Assembly: GCF_024586915.1 (NCBI RefSeq)
Contig: NZ_JANBVS010000009.1
Coordinates: forward strand, 1-64,000
Origin: Bradyrhizobium sp. SRS-191
GTDB lineage: Bacteria; Pseudomonadota; Alphaproteobacteria; Rhizobiales; Xanthobacteraceae
Length of the DNA stretch: 64,000 nt
Direction of reading: 5' to 3'
The position numbers were made by a program, and so were the translations under genes. Below are positions 9,083 to 17,844 of this stretch, piece by piece. The notes beneath the pieces are model-generated. The model was not told the DNA's origin. It saw nothing but the letters and a program-made list of their open reading frames with translations, and made no database searches. Position 1 is the stretch's first letter. Each line of letters opens with the position of its first letter.

Positions 9083-11050
9083 ATGTCCCGCCTTCGGTCG
9101 ATCTCCGCCCGTCTCATCGTCGCGCTCTCCCTCACCGTCGCCATCGCCTGCGCCGTGCTCGGCACCTTCTCGGTGATCCAGCAGCGCGCCTTGACCCGTC
9201 TGGCGCTGGAGCAGCAGCTCAAGCTGCAGTTCGACAGCGTGGCCGCCGGCATCGATTATGAGGGCCGTGCGGCGCTGGCGGTGAGCTCGACGCTGGCGGC
9301 GCTGCCGCCGATCGCCGACGCCTATCTCAAGGGCGATCGCGACGCGCTCGGCGCCCTGCTCGGCGGCGCCATGACCTCGCTGAAGGCGCAGGGCATCCCG
9401 CTGGTGAACGTGTGGGCGCCGCCCGCCACCAACTTCTATCGCGTGCATGAGCCGAAGGTGTTCGGCGACGACACCTCCAAGCGCCGCATCACCGTGGTCC
9501 AGGCCAACCAGACCGGCAAGCAGATCGCCGGCGTCGAGCAGAGCCGGCTGTCGCTCGGCATCTTCGGCATGACGCCGATCATGCGCGACGGCAAGGCGAT
9601 CGCGACCGTCGATGTCGGCGCCGCCTTCGGCAAGGAGTTCGTCGACCGCGCCAAGCAGCGCTTCGGCATCGATCTCGCGGTCTACTGGATCAACGAAGGC
9701 CAGCCGAAGCGTTTGTCCTCGACGTTCGGCGACGACGTCGTCGCCACGTCCGAAGAGGTGCTCGGCGTGTTCAAGGGCGCGCCGATCCAGCGCGACGCCA
9801 CGCTGGCCGGCCGGCCGGCCGCCGTCTATGTCGGCCAGATCAAGAACTACGCCGGTGACCCGATCGCCGTGCTCGAGGTGATCAAGGACACCACCGCCTA
9901 TGAGGCCGCCGCCGCCAACGCGCAACGTCAGCTGATCCTCGGCACGCTGGTGATCCTCCTGCTCGCGGTCGCGGTCGCGCTGTTCGTCGCGCGCGGCATC
10001 TCGCGCCCGCTGGTCGCGATCACCGCCGTGATGCACCGGCTGTCGAGCGGCGACACCGATGTCGCGATCCCCGGGGGCGAGCGCAAGGACGAGCTCGGCA
10101 CCATGGCCCAGGCCGTCGACGTGTTTCGCCGCAACATGATCGAGACCAGCAGCCTGCGCGAGGCGCAGGAGGCGAGCCAGCTTCAGGCCGAGCACGACAA
10201 GCAGGCCCTGCAGCGGCAGATGGCCGACCGCTTCGAGGCCGACGTCAAGGGCGTGGTCTCGTCGGTGGCCAAGGCGACGGCCGACATGGAGCGGGTCGTC
10301 GAGGAGATCACGGTCAGCGTCAACGGCACCTCGCAACGCACGGCTGCGGCTGCGGCGGCCTCCGAGGAAGCCTCGAGCGGCGTGTCGACCGTCGCCGCCG
10401 CCTCCGAGGAGCTCGCCTCCTCCGTCACCGAGATCGGCCGCCAGGTCGCGCATTCGAGCAAGGTGGCCGATGGCGCCGTCATCAAGGCGCGGCAGACCAC
10501 CGAGATGGTCAGCAGCCTCGCCGCCGCCGCCGAGAAGATCGGCGACGTGCTGCGGCTGATCGATGCGATCGCGAGCCAGACCAACCTGCTGGCCCTGAAC
10601 GCCACGATCGAGGCGGCACGCGCCGGCGAGGCCGGCCGCGGCTTCGCCGTGGTTGCGGCCGAGGTCAAGGAGCTGGCCGGCCAGACCGCCAAGGCGACCG
10701 AGGAGATCGCCGGCCAGGTCAGTTCGATCCAGGCTGCGACCTCGGACTGCGTCACCGCCATCGGCGGCATCAGCGGCACGATCCAGGAGATCAGCGGCAT
10801 TGCGGCGACCATCGCCGCCGCCGTCGAGCAGCAGGGCTCGGCCACGCGCGAGATCGCGCGCAGCGTCCAGCAGGCCGCCTCCGGCACCACCGAGGTGTCG
10901 CAGAACGTCGTCGGCGCCAGCGACGCCGCCGAACAGTCGCGCCAGCTCGCCGATCACGTGATGACCGCGACGCGCGATCTCGGCCGCCAGGCCAGCGAGC
11001 TGTTCAAGAGCGTCGACACGTTCCTCGCCGGCCTGCGGCAGGCCGCGTGA
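9083..11050 (+). CDS. methyl-accepting chemotaxis protein with periplasmic Cache-type sensor
   Basis: The roughly 655-residue chemoreceptor has an N-terminal membrane segment (about 10-35), a periplasmic Cache-like ligand domain (about 40-275), a second membrane segment (about 283-305), HAMP, and a cytoplasmic signalling tip with SQTNLLALNATIEAARAGE and GRGFAVVAAEVKELA. It would signal through CheW/CheA, neither of which is in this window. AGGA ends directly before the ATG at 9074, which rules out that codon as its target, and lies nine bases before the ATG at 9083, so I prefer 9083. The ligand is unknown. Confidence 0.88.
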   Translation: MSRLRSISARLIVALSLTVAIACAVLGTFSVIQQRALTRLALEQQLKLQFDSVAAGIDYEGRAALAVSSTLAALPPIADAYLKGDRDALGALLGGAMTSLKAQGIPLVNVWAPPATNFYRVHEPKVFGDDTSKRRITVVQANQTGKQIAGVEQSRLSLGIFGMTPIMRDGKAIATVDVGAAFGKEFVDRAKQRFGIDLAVYWINEGQPKRLSSTFGDDVVATSEEVLGVFKGAPIQRDATLAGRPAAVYVGQIKNYAGDPIAVLEVIKDTTAYEAAAANAQRQLILGTLVILLLAVAVALFVARGISRPLVAITAVMHRLSSGDTDVAIPGGERKDELGTMAQAVDVFRRNMIETSSLREAQEASQLQAEHDKQALQRQMADRFEADVKGVVSSVAKATADMERVVEEITVSVNGTSQRTAAAAAASEEASSGVSTVAAASEELASSVTEIGRQVAHSSKVADGAVIKARQTTEMVSSLAAAAEKIGDVLRLIDAIASQTNLLALNATIEAARAGEAGRGFAVVAAEVKELAGQTAKATEEIAGQVSSIQAATSDCVTAIGGISGTIQEISGIAATIAAAVEQQGSATREIARSVQQAASGTTEVSQNVVGASDAAEQSRQLADHVMTATRDLGRQASELFKSVDTFLAGLRQAA

Positions 11051-11165
11051 TGCCGGAGGCGGCGGACCGCGAGACCGCCGCAATTGTCCGCCCCGCCTGG
11101 TCGTGTTCGTAGCCGCCTCCAGGCGCCGGTGATAGGCTGCTCCGATCCGACATTCGGAGGCAGCC

Positions 11166-11627
11166 ATGCCGGCGACGGCTTCTCGCAGCAAACGTCCGCC
11201 CAGCGCACGGCCGGCCGCGCCGGCCGCCGTCGCCGCGGTGTTCGCGGCCTATCCCAACCGGATTCGCACGCCACTGGAGGCGCTGCGGCAACTGATCCTG
11301 GACACGGCAAGGACGACACCAGGCGTCGGCGCCCTGGAGGAGACCCTCAAATGGGGCCAGCCGAGCTATCTCACCGCGGAGACCGGTAGCGGCAGCACCA
11401 TCCGGATCGATCAGGTCAAGGCGGAGCCCGGCCGTTACGCACTCTACGTCCATTGCCAGACCGATCTCATCGCGACCTTTCGTGAGCTCTATCCGGAGCT
11501 GAGCTTTGGCGGCAATCGCTGCATCCTGCTCGACGATTCCGGCGCCCTGCCGGAACAGGCGCTCCGGCACTGCATCGGGCTCGCTCTGACCTATCACCGC
11601 CGCAAGCGTCGGGTGGAGACGCCATAA
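11166..11627 (+). CDS. DUF1801 domain protein
   Basis: The 153-residue cytoplasmic protein has a DUF1801/YdhG-like fold: an N-terminal helix with AAYPNRIRTPLEALRQLI, then the family hallmark EETLKWGQPSY, and a C-terminal part with LYVHCQTDLIATFRELYP. The function of this family is not established. The gene sits alone between a chemoreceptor and the convergent rhodanese gene. Confidence 0.75.
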   Translation: MPATASRSKRPPSARPAAPAAVAAVFAAYPNRIRTPLEALRQLILDTARTTPGVGALEETLKWGQPSYLTAETGSGSTIRIDQVKAEPGRYALYVHCQTDLIATFRELYPELSFGGNRCILLDDSGALPEQALRHCIGLALTYHRRKRRVETP

Positions 11628-11688
11628 CCCATCCGCACGATGGCGCGAACGATCCACCCGGCCGCAGGCGCGCGCAGCGCAAGCCGCC

Positions 11689-12090
11689 TCAGGCTGGGCC
11701 GCCCGGCGTCAGCGCAAAGCCTTCGTCGCACCAGCCGGTGATGCCGCCGATCATGATCTTCACCGGCAGCCCGAGCCGCGCCAGCCGGATCGCCGCACGG
11801 TTGGCGCCATTGCAATGCGGACCGGCGCAGTAGACCACGAAGACCTTTGCCGGAAATTCGGCCATCCGCTCCGCGGTCATGGTCCGGTGCGGAATGTTGA
11901 TGGCGCCAGCGATGTGCCCCCTGGCGAACGAGGCCGGGCCGCGGACGTCGACCAGGATGAAGTCCGGATCGGCGGCGCGCAGGCTTTCATGCACGTCCCA
12001 GCAATCGGTCTCGAACGAGAGCATCGCCTCGAAATGGGCGAGCGCCTGCGCTGACGGCGCCGCGGGCACCTCGGTGACATGGGTCGTCAT
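11689..12090 (-). CDS. single-domain rhodanese-like protein
   Basis: This 133-residue protein is one rhodanese domain. It has FILVDVRGPASFARGHI, IPHR, and an active-site loop VVYCAGPHCNGANRA with the persulfide-forming cysteine, ending in MIGGITGWCDEGF. It would move sulfane sulfur between thiol acceptors in the cytoplasm. The start has GAGAGA upstream. It is divergent from the FtrA-like regulator with about 100 bases between them, so the regulator may control it. Confidence 0.85.
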   Translation of the reverse strand: MTTHVTEVPAAPSAQALAHFEAMLSFETDCWDVHESLRAADPDFILVDVRGPASFARGHIAGAINIPHRTMTAERMAEFPAKVFVVYCAGPHCNGANRAAIRLARLGLPVKIMIGGITGWCDEGFALTPGGPA

Positions 12091-12189
12091 TTGATCTCTC
12101 CTGCGATGGTGCGTGAGCTGGTCCAGTCTCGCGCGTGACGCCGGACGACCCAAGTGACGGATCGGACAAAGTCCGGTAAGTTTCCGCCA

Positions 12190-13173
12190 ATGCCACGACC
12201 TGCGCGCCATCCCGATCCGGATCCCGGCCTCGTCGCCGTCATCACCTATGACGGGCTGTGCACGTTCGAGTTCGGCATCGCCGTGGAAGTGTTCGGACTG
12301 CCGCGGCCGGAGTTTGACTTCCCCTGGTATCAGTTCAAGGTCGTGTCGGCCGAGAGCCGGCGGTCCCGCGCGATCGGCGGCATTGTCGTCGAGGCCGATG
12401 CCCCGCTCGCGCGCCTGAAGGACGCCCGCACGATCATCGTGCCGGGCTGGCGCGACCGCAACGAGCGTCCGCCGGAGCGGCTGCTGCGCGCCATCGCGCA
12501 GGCGTCCGCGCGCGGCGCGCGGTGCCTGTCGATCTGCTCGGGCGTGTTCGTGCTGGCGGCGGCCGGCCTGCTCGACGGCAAGCGCGCCACCACGCATTGG
12601 CGGCACATGCCCGATTTGAAGCGGCTGTATCCGGACATTCGGATCGAGGACGACACGCTCTATGTCGACGAGGGCAATGTCATCACCTCGGCCGGCAGCG
12701 CGGCGGGGATCGACGCCTGCCTGCATCTCGTCCGGCGCGACTTCGGAGCCAAGGTCGCCAACGCCGTGGCGCGGCGTCTGGTGATGCCGCCGCATCGCGA
12801 CGGCGGCCAGGCGCAATATGTCATTGCGCCCATTCAGGCACGTCCCGGACGGACCATCGGCGACATCATGGATTGGGCGCGCGCACGGCTGTCGCAGCCG
12901 ATCGCGATCTCTGCGATGGCCAAGCGCGCCCGGATGAGCGAGCGCACCTTCCTCAGGCGGTTCAACGAGGCCACGGGATCGGGCCCTGCGGCGTGGCTGC
13001 AGCAGGAGCGCATGGCGCGGGCGCGCGAGCTCCTCGAAGGCGCCACACTGCCGCTCGCCGACATCTCGGCGCAGTGCGGCTACCAGTCGCTCGAAACCTT
13101 CCGCGTCGCCTTCCGCCGCAGCGTCGGGACATCACCTGCGGCCTATCGCATGCGATTCAGGGCACAAGGCTGA
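12190..13173 (+). CDS. GlxA/FtrA-type AraC-family regulator with DJ-1/PfpI domain
   Basis: The roughly 327-residue regulator has an N-terminal DJ-1/PfpI-like domain (VAVITYDGLCTFEFGIAVE, and the nucleophile-elbow motif CLSICSGVFVLAAAGLLDG) and two AraC helix-turn-helix motifs at the C-terminus (MAKRARMSERTFLRRF and ISAQCGYQSLETFRVAFRR). Proteins of this architecture are annotated FtrA/GlxA; the signal is unknown. The ATG at 12190 fits the family. An in-frame GTG at 12154 would add 12 residues. The divergent rhodanese gene is the obvious candidate target. Confidence 0.85.
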   Translation: MPRPARHPDPDPGLVAVITYDGLCTFEFGIAVEVFGLPRPEFDFPWYQFKVVSAESRRSRAIGGIVVEADAPLARLKDARTIIVPGWRDRNERPPERLLRAIAQASARGARCLSICSGVFVLAAAGLLDGKRATTHWRHMPDLKRLYPDIRIEDDTLYVDEGNVITSAGSAAGIDACLHLVRRDFGAKVANAVARRLVMPPHRDGGQAQYVIAPIQARPGRTIGDIMDWARARLSQPIAISAMAKRARMSERTFLRRFNEATGSGPAAWLQQERMARARELLEGATLPLADISAQCGYQSLETFRVAFRRSVGTSPAAYRMRFRAQG

Positions 13174-13204
13174 CGCGTATCGGTTGAAGTGAACTGCCGG
13201 CTGC

Positions 13205-13241
13205 GATCTCCACCTCTCCCCAACGGGGAGAGGTGGAGATC
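13205..13241. terminator. perfect 17-bp hairpin between convergent genes
   Basis: GATCTCCACCTCTCCCC (13205-13221) and its exact complement (13225-13241) flank a 3-base AAC loop. It lies between the convergent ftrA-like and EAL genes and could terminate both directions. Its core shares CCTCTCCCC/GGGGAGAGG with the dispersed composite repeats. Confidence 0.6.
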
Positions 13242-13285
13242 CCGCGGCAGCGGTGAGCCTACCTGAAGAACGCGACGGGCTTCGT

Positions 13286-15514
13286 TCAGGCCACCATCGC
13301 CTTTCCCGATGGCGCGCCGTCTGCGGCATCGCGCTGCGCCTGCAGCAGGCCGACGATCTCGGCGTTCGGTCGGGGACGGCTGAACAGATAGCCCTGGGCC
13401 TCGTGGCAGCCTTCGGCGCGCAGGCAGCGCAGTTCGGCCTCGGTCTCGACGCCCTCGGCGGTGATGGTGACGCCGAGACCCTTGCCGAGGCTGACGATCG
13501 AGCGGACGATCGCCTGCGCCTCGCGGTTGGCGGCGAGGTCGCGGATGAAGGACTGATCGACCTTGATCTTGTCGAACGGAAAGCTGCGCAGATAGCTGAG
13601 GCTGGAATAGCCGGTGCCGAAATCATCCATCGAGATGCGCACGCCGAGCGCGCGCAACGCATGCAAGGTCGCCAGCACCTGGCCGCTCTTCTCCAGCACC
13701 AGCGTCTCGGTGATCTCGAGCTCGAGCCGGCTCGCCGGCAGGCCGGACTGCTTCAGCGCATCCATCACCAGCGACAGCACGTTGCCGACACGGAATTGCA
13801 GCGGCGACATGTTGACGGCGACCCGCACCTCGTCCGGCCATTTCGCCGCGTCGCTGCAGGCCTGCCGCAGCATCGAGCGGCCGAGCCCTGAGATCAGCCC
13901 GGTCTCCTCGGCAATCGGAATGAACTCGGACGGCGGGATCATGCCGCGCTCCGGATGCGGCCAGCGCACCAGCGCCTCGAAGCCGGTGATGCGCCCGGTC
14001 ACCAGATCGATCAGCGGCTGGTAGTGCGGCTGCAGCACGTCGCGCTGGATCGCGTCGCGCAATTCGGTCTCGATCTTGCGCCGGCTCTGCGCCCGCGCAT
14101 CCATGCCGGACTCGAAATAGCTGAACGAGCCGCGCGTCTCGGTCTTGGCGCGCGACAGCGCCATGTCGGCGTTCTTCAGGAGCTTCTCGGCGTCGTCGCC
14201 ATCGTTCGGCGCCATCGCGATGCCGATCGTCGCGCCGATCGTCACCGAGCTGCCGTCGATCAGATAGGGATCGGCGATCGCCTGCAGCAGCCGGCGACAG
14301 AGCTGGGCGGCATCCTCAGGGCGCGCCAGGCCGCCTTGCACGATCGCGAACTCGTCCGAGTTCAGCCGCGCCACGATGTCCTCCTGGCGCAGGATCGAGC
14401 GCAGCCGCTTGCCGACGCCGCGCAGCAGCCGGTCGCCGACACCATGGCCCAGCGTGTCGTTGATCGACTTGAAATTATCGAGGCCGAGCACCAGCACGGC
14501 CATCTTCTCCGAGCCGCGCCGCATCTGGATCAGCTTGTCGTCGGTCTGCTGGCGCAACAGGCTGCGGCTCGGCAGGCCGGTCAGCGCATCATGCTGCGCG
14601 AGGAAGGCCAGCCGCGCTTCGGCGCGCTTGCGCTCGGTGATGTCCATCAGCGCCAGCAGCACGGCCGGCTGGTCGTTGTGGACGAGATGGCGCGAATAGA
14701 TCGCGAGGTCGATCAGCGTGCCGTCGGCTCGGACATGCTTCCAGGTCCGCGCCGCCTTCTCCTCGCTCGACTGCCCCTCGCCGGCCCAGGGCGTCTCGCT
14801 CTCATAGGCCTGCAGGTTGCGGATGCTGAGCCGTTCAAAGGCGGTGCGGCTATAGCCGTAATGCTGAACCGCGGCGGCGTTGACGCCGAGCACCCGCCCG
14901 TTGTCCCGGGCACAGACGATCATCGGCACCGGATTGCCGTCGAACAGCAGCCGAAACGACTCCTCGCGCTGCTTCAATTCGGTGATGTCGACACGCAGGC
15001 CGACGATGCCGCCGTCGCCGGTCAGGCGCTCCTCGATCAGGATGGTGCGGCCATCCGAGAGCTTCTGCTCGTGGCGTCCGCTCGGATGGAACAGCTTCTC
15101 CAGCCGCTCGGCGATCCATTCCTCCTCGCGACCCGCGGCTTCCGGATACTCGCCGCGCGCCACGCCGACCCGGATCGTGTCCTGCAGCCGCGCGCCGGAG
15201 GCGAACAGGTCGGAGCTGCGGTTGTAGATCTCGGCGTATTTCTTGTTCCAGAGAATGTAGCGGCCGTCGGAATCGAGAAAGACGATGCCCTCCGGCAGGA
15301 GGTCGATCGCCTCCACCAGCCGGTCATGCGCCTTCTTCGCCTCGGCGATCGCGGCTTCTGCCTCGGCGCGGGTGCTCGCCACCTCGGCGGCCGCATCCGT
15401 CGCGCACTGGTTGTGCCGACCCAGCTTCGGGGCGGGCCTGACCGGGCGAATCGAATCACGGGCGCGGGGCGCGCGATCGAGCTTCTTTGCTTTGTTTGGC
15501 CGAACGGGCCGCAT
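13286..15514 (-). CDS. PAS-PAS-GGDEF-EAL cyclic-di-GMP protein with degenerate GGDEF
   Basis: This soluble protein of about 742 residues has a coiled-coil start, two PAS domains (about 60-170 and 180-300), a GGDEF domain and an EAL domain. The GGDEF active site reads NSDEF, so both glycines are lost and cyclase activity is doubtful. The EAL domain keeps FEALVRW, VNMS, EITE, MDDFGTGYSS, IKVDQ and TAEGVE, so it should hydrolyse c-di-GMP. No membrane segment is seen. A GTG at 15526 is an alternative start four codons upstream. It is convergent with the ftrA-like gene. Confidence 0.88.
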   Translation of the reverse strand: MRPVRPNKAKKLDRAPRARDSIRPVRPAPKLGRHNQCATDAAAEVASTRAEAEAAIAEAKKAHDRLVEAIDLLPEGIVFLDSDGRYILWNKKYAEIYNRSSDLFASGARLQDTIRVGVARGEYPEAAGREEEWIAERLEKLFHPSGRHEQKLSDGRTILIEERLTGDGGIVGLRVDITELKQREESFRLLFDGNPVPMIVCARDNGRVLGVNAAAVQHYGYSRTAFERLSIRNLQAYESETPWAGEGQSSEEKAARTWKHVRADGTLIDLAIYSRHLVHNDQPAVLLALMDITERKRAEARLAFLAQHDALTGLPSRSLLRQQTDDKLIQMRRGSEKMAVLVLGLDNFKSINDTLGHGVGDRLLRGVGKRLRSILRQEDIVARLNSDEFAIVQGGLARPEDAAQLCRRLLQAIADPYLIDGSSVTIGATIGIAMAPNDGDDAEKLLKNADMALSRAKTETRGSFSYFESGMDARAQSRRKIETELRDAIQRDVLQPHYQPLIDLVTGRITGFEALVRWPHPERGMIPPSEFIPIAEETGLISGLGRSMLRQACSDAAKWPDEVRVAVNMSPLQFRVGNVLSLVMDALKQSGLPASRLELEITETLVLEKSGQVLATLHALRALGVRISMDDFGTGYSSLSYLRSFPFDKIKVDQSFIRDLAANREAQAIVRSIVSLGKGLGVTITAEGVETEAELRCLRAEGCHEAQGYLFSRPRPNAEIVGLLQAQRDAADGAPSGKAMVA

Positions 15515-15526
15515 CGCCTGCCTCAC

Positions 15527-15924
15527 TCTCCTTCTCGAAGGCAGTTTTCGGCCAAGTGTCTGAAAAAATGGTATCTTGATGCGGGAGAGCGACAGCTAAA
15601 GGTTACGTGAAATACGACATACACTCGCGCATCGCGTGAGCGGCCAACCAGGCGCCGCATGAACGGAGAGCCATGCCACAACTAGGAGTAAGTGAACGTG
15701 GTTGGCACGCGGCATAAAAGACACGCATTCCGTGTATTTGCCGCTCCGGCTTTGTCCATCTACCGAACGAACTCAGGCAATTGAACCTTGTTACACCGGG
15801 TTCCCCAAATCCAGAGCAGGGTTACGCAAGCATTAACGGCCAGGCTTTCCCACATCACAAATGCTGGATGGGATGTGACCAGGCCCGGACTTTCCTGCCC
15901 ACAAGCAGCCGCTACACTGAATGG
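15527..15924. other. 398-base intergenic region, no gene seen
   Basis: This lies between the divergent EAL gene and mepA. I find no convincing coding frame, RNA or strong palindrome. An open frame runs into mepA from 15781, but its translation is unlike an exported protein's start. TGGCACG near 15700 lacks a matching -12 element, so I do not call a sigma-54 promoter. Confidence 0.5.
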
Positions 15925-16866
15925 ATGCACGTCCGCCTGATTCTGCCCGCCGCTTTGGCCATGGCCCTCCTTGCCGTGGCCACGCCCGTCCTCGCCCAGG
16001 ACAAGGGAAGCGTCGAGCCCAAATCCTTGCCGCCGCTGGCCCATCCGGATGATCCGAGCACGCCCGCCAAGGAGCTTTTCGCCCGCAGGATCCTGCCCTC
16101 GGCGCAACCGACCAAGGTGATCGGCACCTATAACCGCGGCTGCATCGCGGGCGCCGAGCGGATGCCGATCAATGGCGAGGACTGGCAGGTGATGCGGCTG
16201 TCCAGGAACCGCAATTTCGGCCACCCCAACATGATCGCGCTGCTGAAGCGCCTCGCGGATCATGCCCGCAAGGACGCAGGCTGGCCCGGCATCCTGGTCG
16301 GCGACATCGGCCAGCCGCGCGGCGGCCCGGCGCTGAGCGGGCATGCCAGCCACCAGATCGGGCTCGACGCCGACATCTGGCTGACGCCGATGCCCGAGCA
16401 TCGGCTGTCCCGCAACGAGCGCGAGGAGATGTCAGCCGTCATGATGGTGCGCCCCGATCGCCTCGACGTCGATCGGCGCGTGTTCACGAAGGGCCATCTC
16501 GCCGTGATCCGCGCCGCCGCGAAGGAGCCGGCGGTGCAGCGCATCTTCGTCAACGCCGCGATCAAGAAGGCACTGTGCCGTGACGCCAAGGGCGACCGCA
16601 GCTGGCTGACCAAGGTGCGGCCATGGTGGGGCCACGACTATCACTTCCACATCCGCATGGTGTGCCCACCGGGCAATCCCGACTGCCACGGCCAGACCGA
16701 CCAGGAGGGCGGCGACGGCTGCGGCGACCTCGACTACTGGTTCTCCGACGCGGTGCTGCATCCGCCGCCGCCGAAGGAGCCGCCGACGCCGCCGCAGCCG
16801 ATCACGATGGCGCAGCTACCGCCGAGCTGCCGCGCGGTGCTGCACGCGCCGGATGCCAAGAATTGA
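15925..16866 (+). CDS. mepA: penicillin-insensitive murein endopeptidase MepA (M74)
   Basis: The 313-residue exported LAS-type metallopeptidase has a signal peptide of about 23 residues (MHVRLILPAALAMALL..., cleavage after VLAQ). Zinc-ligand motifs are SGHASHQIGLDADIW and WWGHDYHFHIRM. It cleaves the D-Ala-meso-DAP cross-link of peptidoglycan in the periplasm. I chose the ATG at 15925 because the signal peptide starts there. The C-terminal proline-rich tail (PPPPKEPPTPPQP) is low complexity. Confidence 0.92.
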   Translation: MHVRLILPAALAMALLAVATPVLAQDKGSVEPKSLPPLAHPDDPSTPAKELFARRILPSAQPTKVIGTYNRGCIAGAERMPINGEDWQVMRLSRNRNFGHPNMIALLKRLADHARKDAGWPGILVGDIGQPRGGPALSGHASHQIGLDADIWLTPMPEHRLSRNEREEMSAVMMVRPDRLDVDRRVFTKGHLAVIRAAAKEPAVQRIFVNAAIKKALCRDAKGDRSWLTKVRPWWGHDYHFHIRMVCPPGNPDCHGQTDQEGGDGCGDLDYWFSDAVLHPPPPKEPPTPPQPITMAQLPPSCRAVLHAPDAKN

Positions 16867-17048
16867 AGCGGCAAGAATTGAAGCGGGTGGCACGCAGATG
16901 GGGGTCGCGCCGGCCCTGCTCGACGGGCTAGACTGACGGCATCGCGCCGTAAGCGCGATGATCACACATCGGGATGACGGTCCCTCCTCCTCATCGATCC
17001 GCTGCGAGCAACCGAACCGCAGCGCATGTGCATTGCGAGTCCGTCATC

Positions 17049-17561
17049 ATGCTCATCCGACCGTTCGGCGCGGCTGCCGCCCTCCTCCTGTTGGCAACAA
17101 CGGCCGCCCACGCCGCCGAGCCCAGCGGCTGCGACAAGTTCAAATGGGACATTGCGCGGGAGCGCGCGGCGCTGACCGCGAGCGACCGACGAAAGCTCGA
17201 CTCGGGCGGAGACCTCGCAGCGCTGCCCGCCTCCGGCGTGCTGCTCACATTGCGCCCGCTTGCCGAGGCGAAGTTGCCGACCCCGCCGGAACGCGCGCCG
17301 AAAGACGGCAGCTTCGCCGGCGTCACGCGCCTGACGGCTGCGCCGAGAGCGGGCATCTACACCGTGAGCCTGTCGACTGCGGCCTGGATCGACCTCGTGC
17401 AGGACGGCAGGATCCTGAAGCCGATCGCCTTCAGCGGCGCCACCGATTGCGACGGCATCCGCAAGACCGTGAAATACGAGCTGGCCGCCCAGCCCTTCAC
17501 ATTGCAGATCAGCGGCGCGCCGCAGGCGGAGATATCAATTGCGATCCTGCCGGCGGAGTGA
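17049..17561 (+). CDS. small exported protein of unknown function
   Basis: The 170-residue protein has a clear signal peptide (MLIRPFGAAAALLLL... to AHAAEP) and one pair of cysteines near the start and in ATDCDGIRK. The mature part is probably a beta-rich domain: TLRPLAEAKLPTPPER, then GIYTVSLSTAAWIDLV. I do not recognise a characterised family. Upstream, CATCGCG/CGCGATG (16940-16946 and 16954-16960) forms a small hairpin that may end mepA transcription. Confidence 0.7.
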   Translation: MLIRPFGAAAALLLLATTAAHAAEPSGCDKFKWDIARERAALTASDRRKLDSGGDLAALPASGVLLTLRPLAEAKLPTPPERAPKDGSFAGVTRLTAAPRAGIYTVSLSTAAWIDLVQDGRILKPIAFSGATDCDGIRKTVKYELAAQPFTLQISGAPQAEISIAILPAE

Positions 17562-17606
17562 AACAAATCTACTTATATTTGAATGCTGATGGGCCAAGCT
17601 GACCTC

Positions 17607-17818
17607 ATGAACGAGGTTCTGAAGCAACCTTGCTCGTACTGTTACGGCTCCCCGATGCCGATCAGGAACGGATCAGCCGCGAGCTCATCACTCACGTTCA
17701 ACAGCTACAAGCTCGTCGCGCCAACATCGACAAAGGCCTCCGATCGCTCGATGAGGGCCGAGGCCCAAATTTTGACGTCGAACAATTGATCCGGCGAAAG
17801 AACGCCAAGCAAAATTAG
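17607..17818 (+). pseudogene. frameshifted antitoxin-like relic without toxin
   Basis: An ATG at 17607 gives MNEVLKQ and then fails to match. From 17630 the neighbouring frame reads LLVLLRLPDADQERISRE followed by ITHVQQL and GLRSLDEG, which looks like a small type II antitoxin of the kind often paired with a RelE/ParE toxin. Restoring one base near 17628 would join the two parts. No toxin follows: the next gene is the convergent antiporter 26 bases on. An intact protein starting at the TTG at 17630 cannot be excluded. Confidence 0.5.
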
Positions 17819-17844
17819 TATAACGCAGGCGGCAAAGGCCTCTT

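Noticed and set aside
8912..11191. A roughly 760-codon minus-strand frame opposite the first chemoreceptor
   Set aside because: The plus strand encodes textbook MCP motifs; the antisense translation is low complexity.
15690..15720. Sigma-54 promoter suggested by TGGCACG upstream of mepA
   Set aside because: The -12 element (TTGC at the right spacing) is missing.
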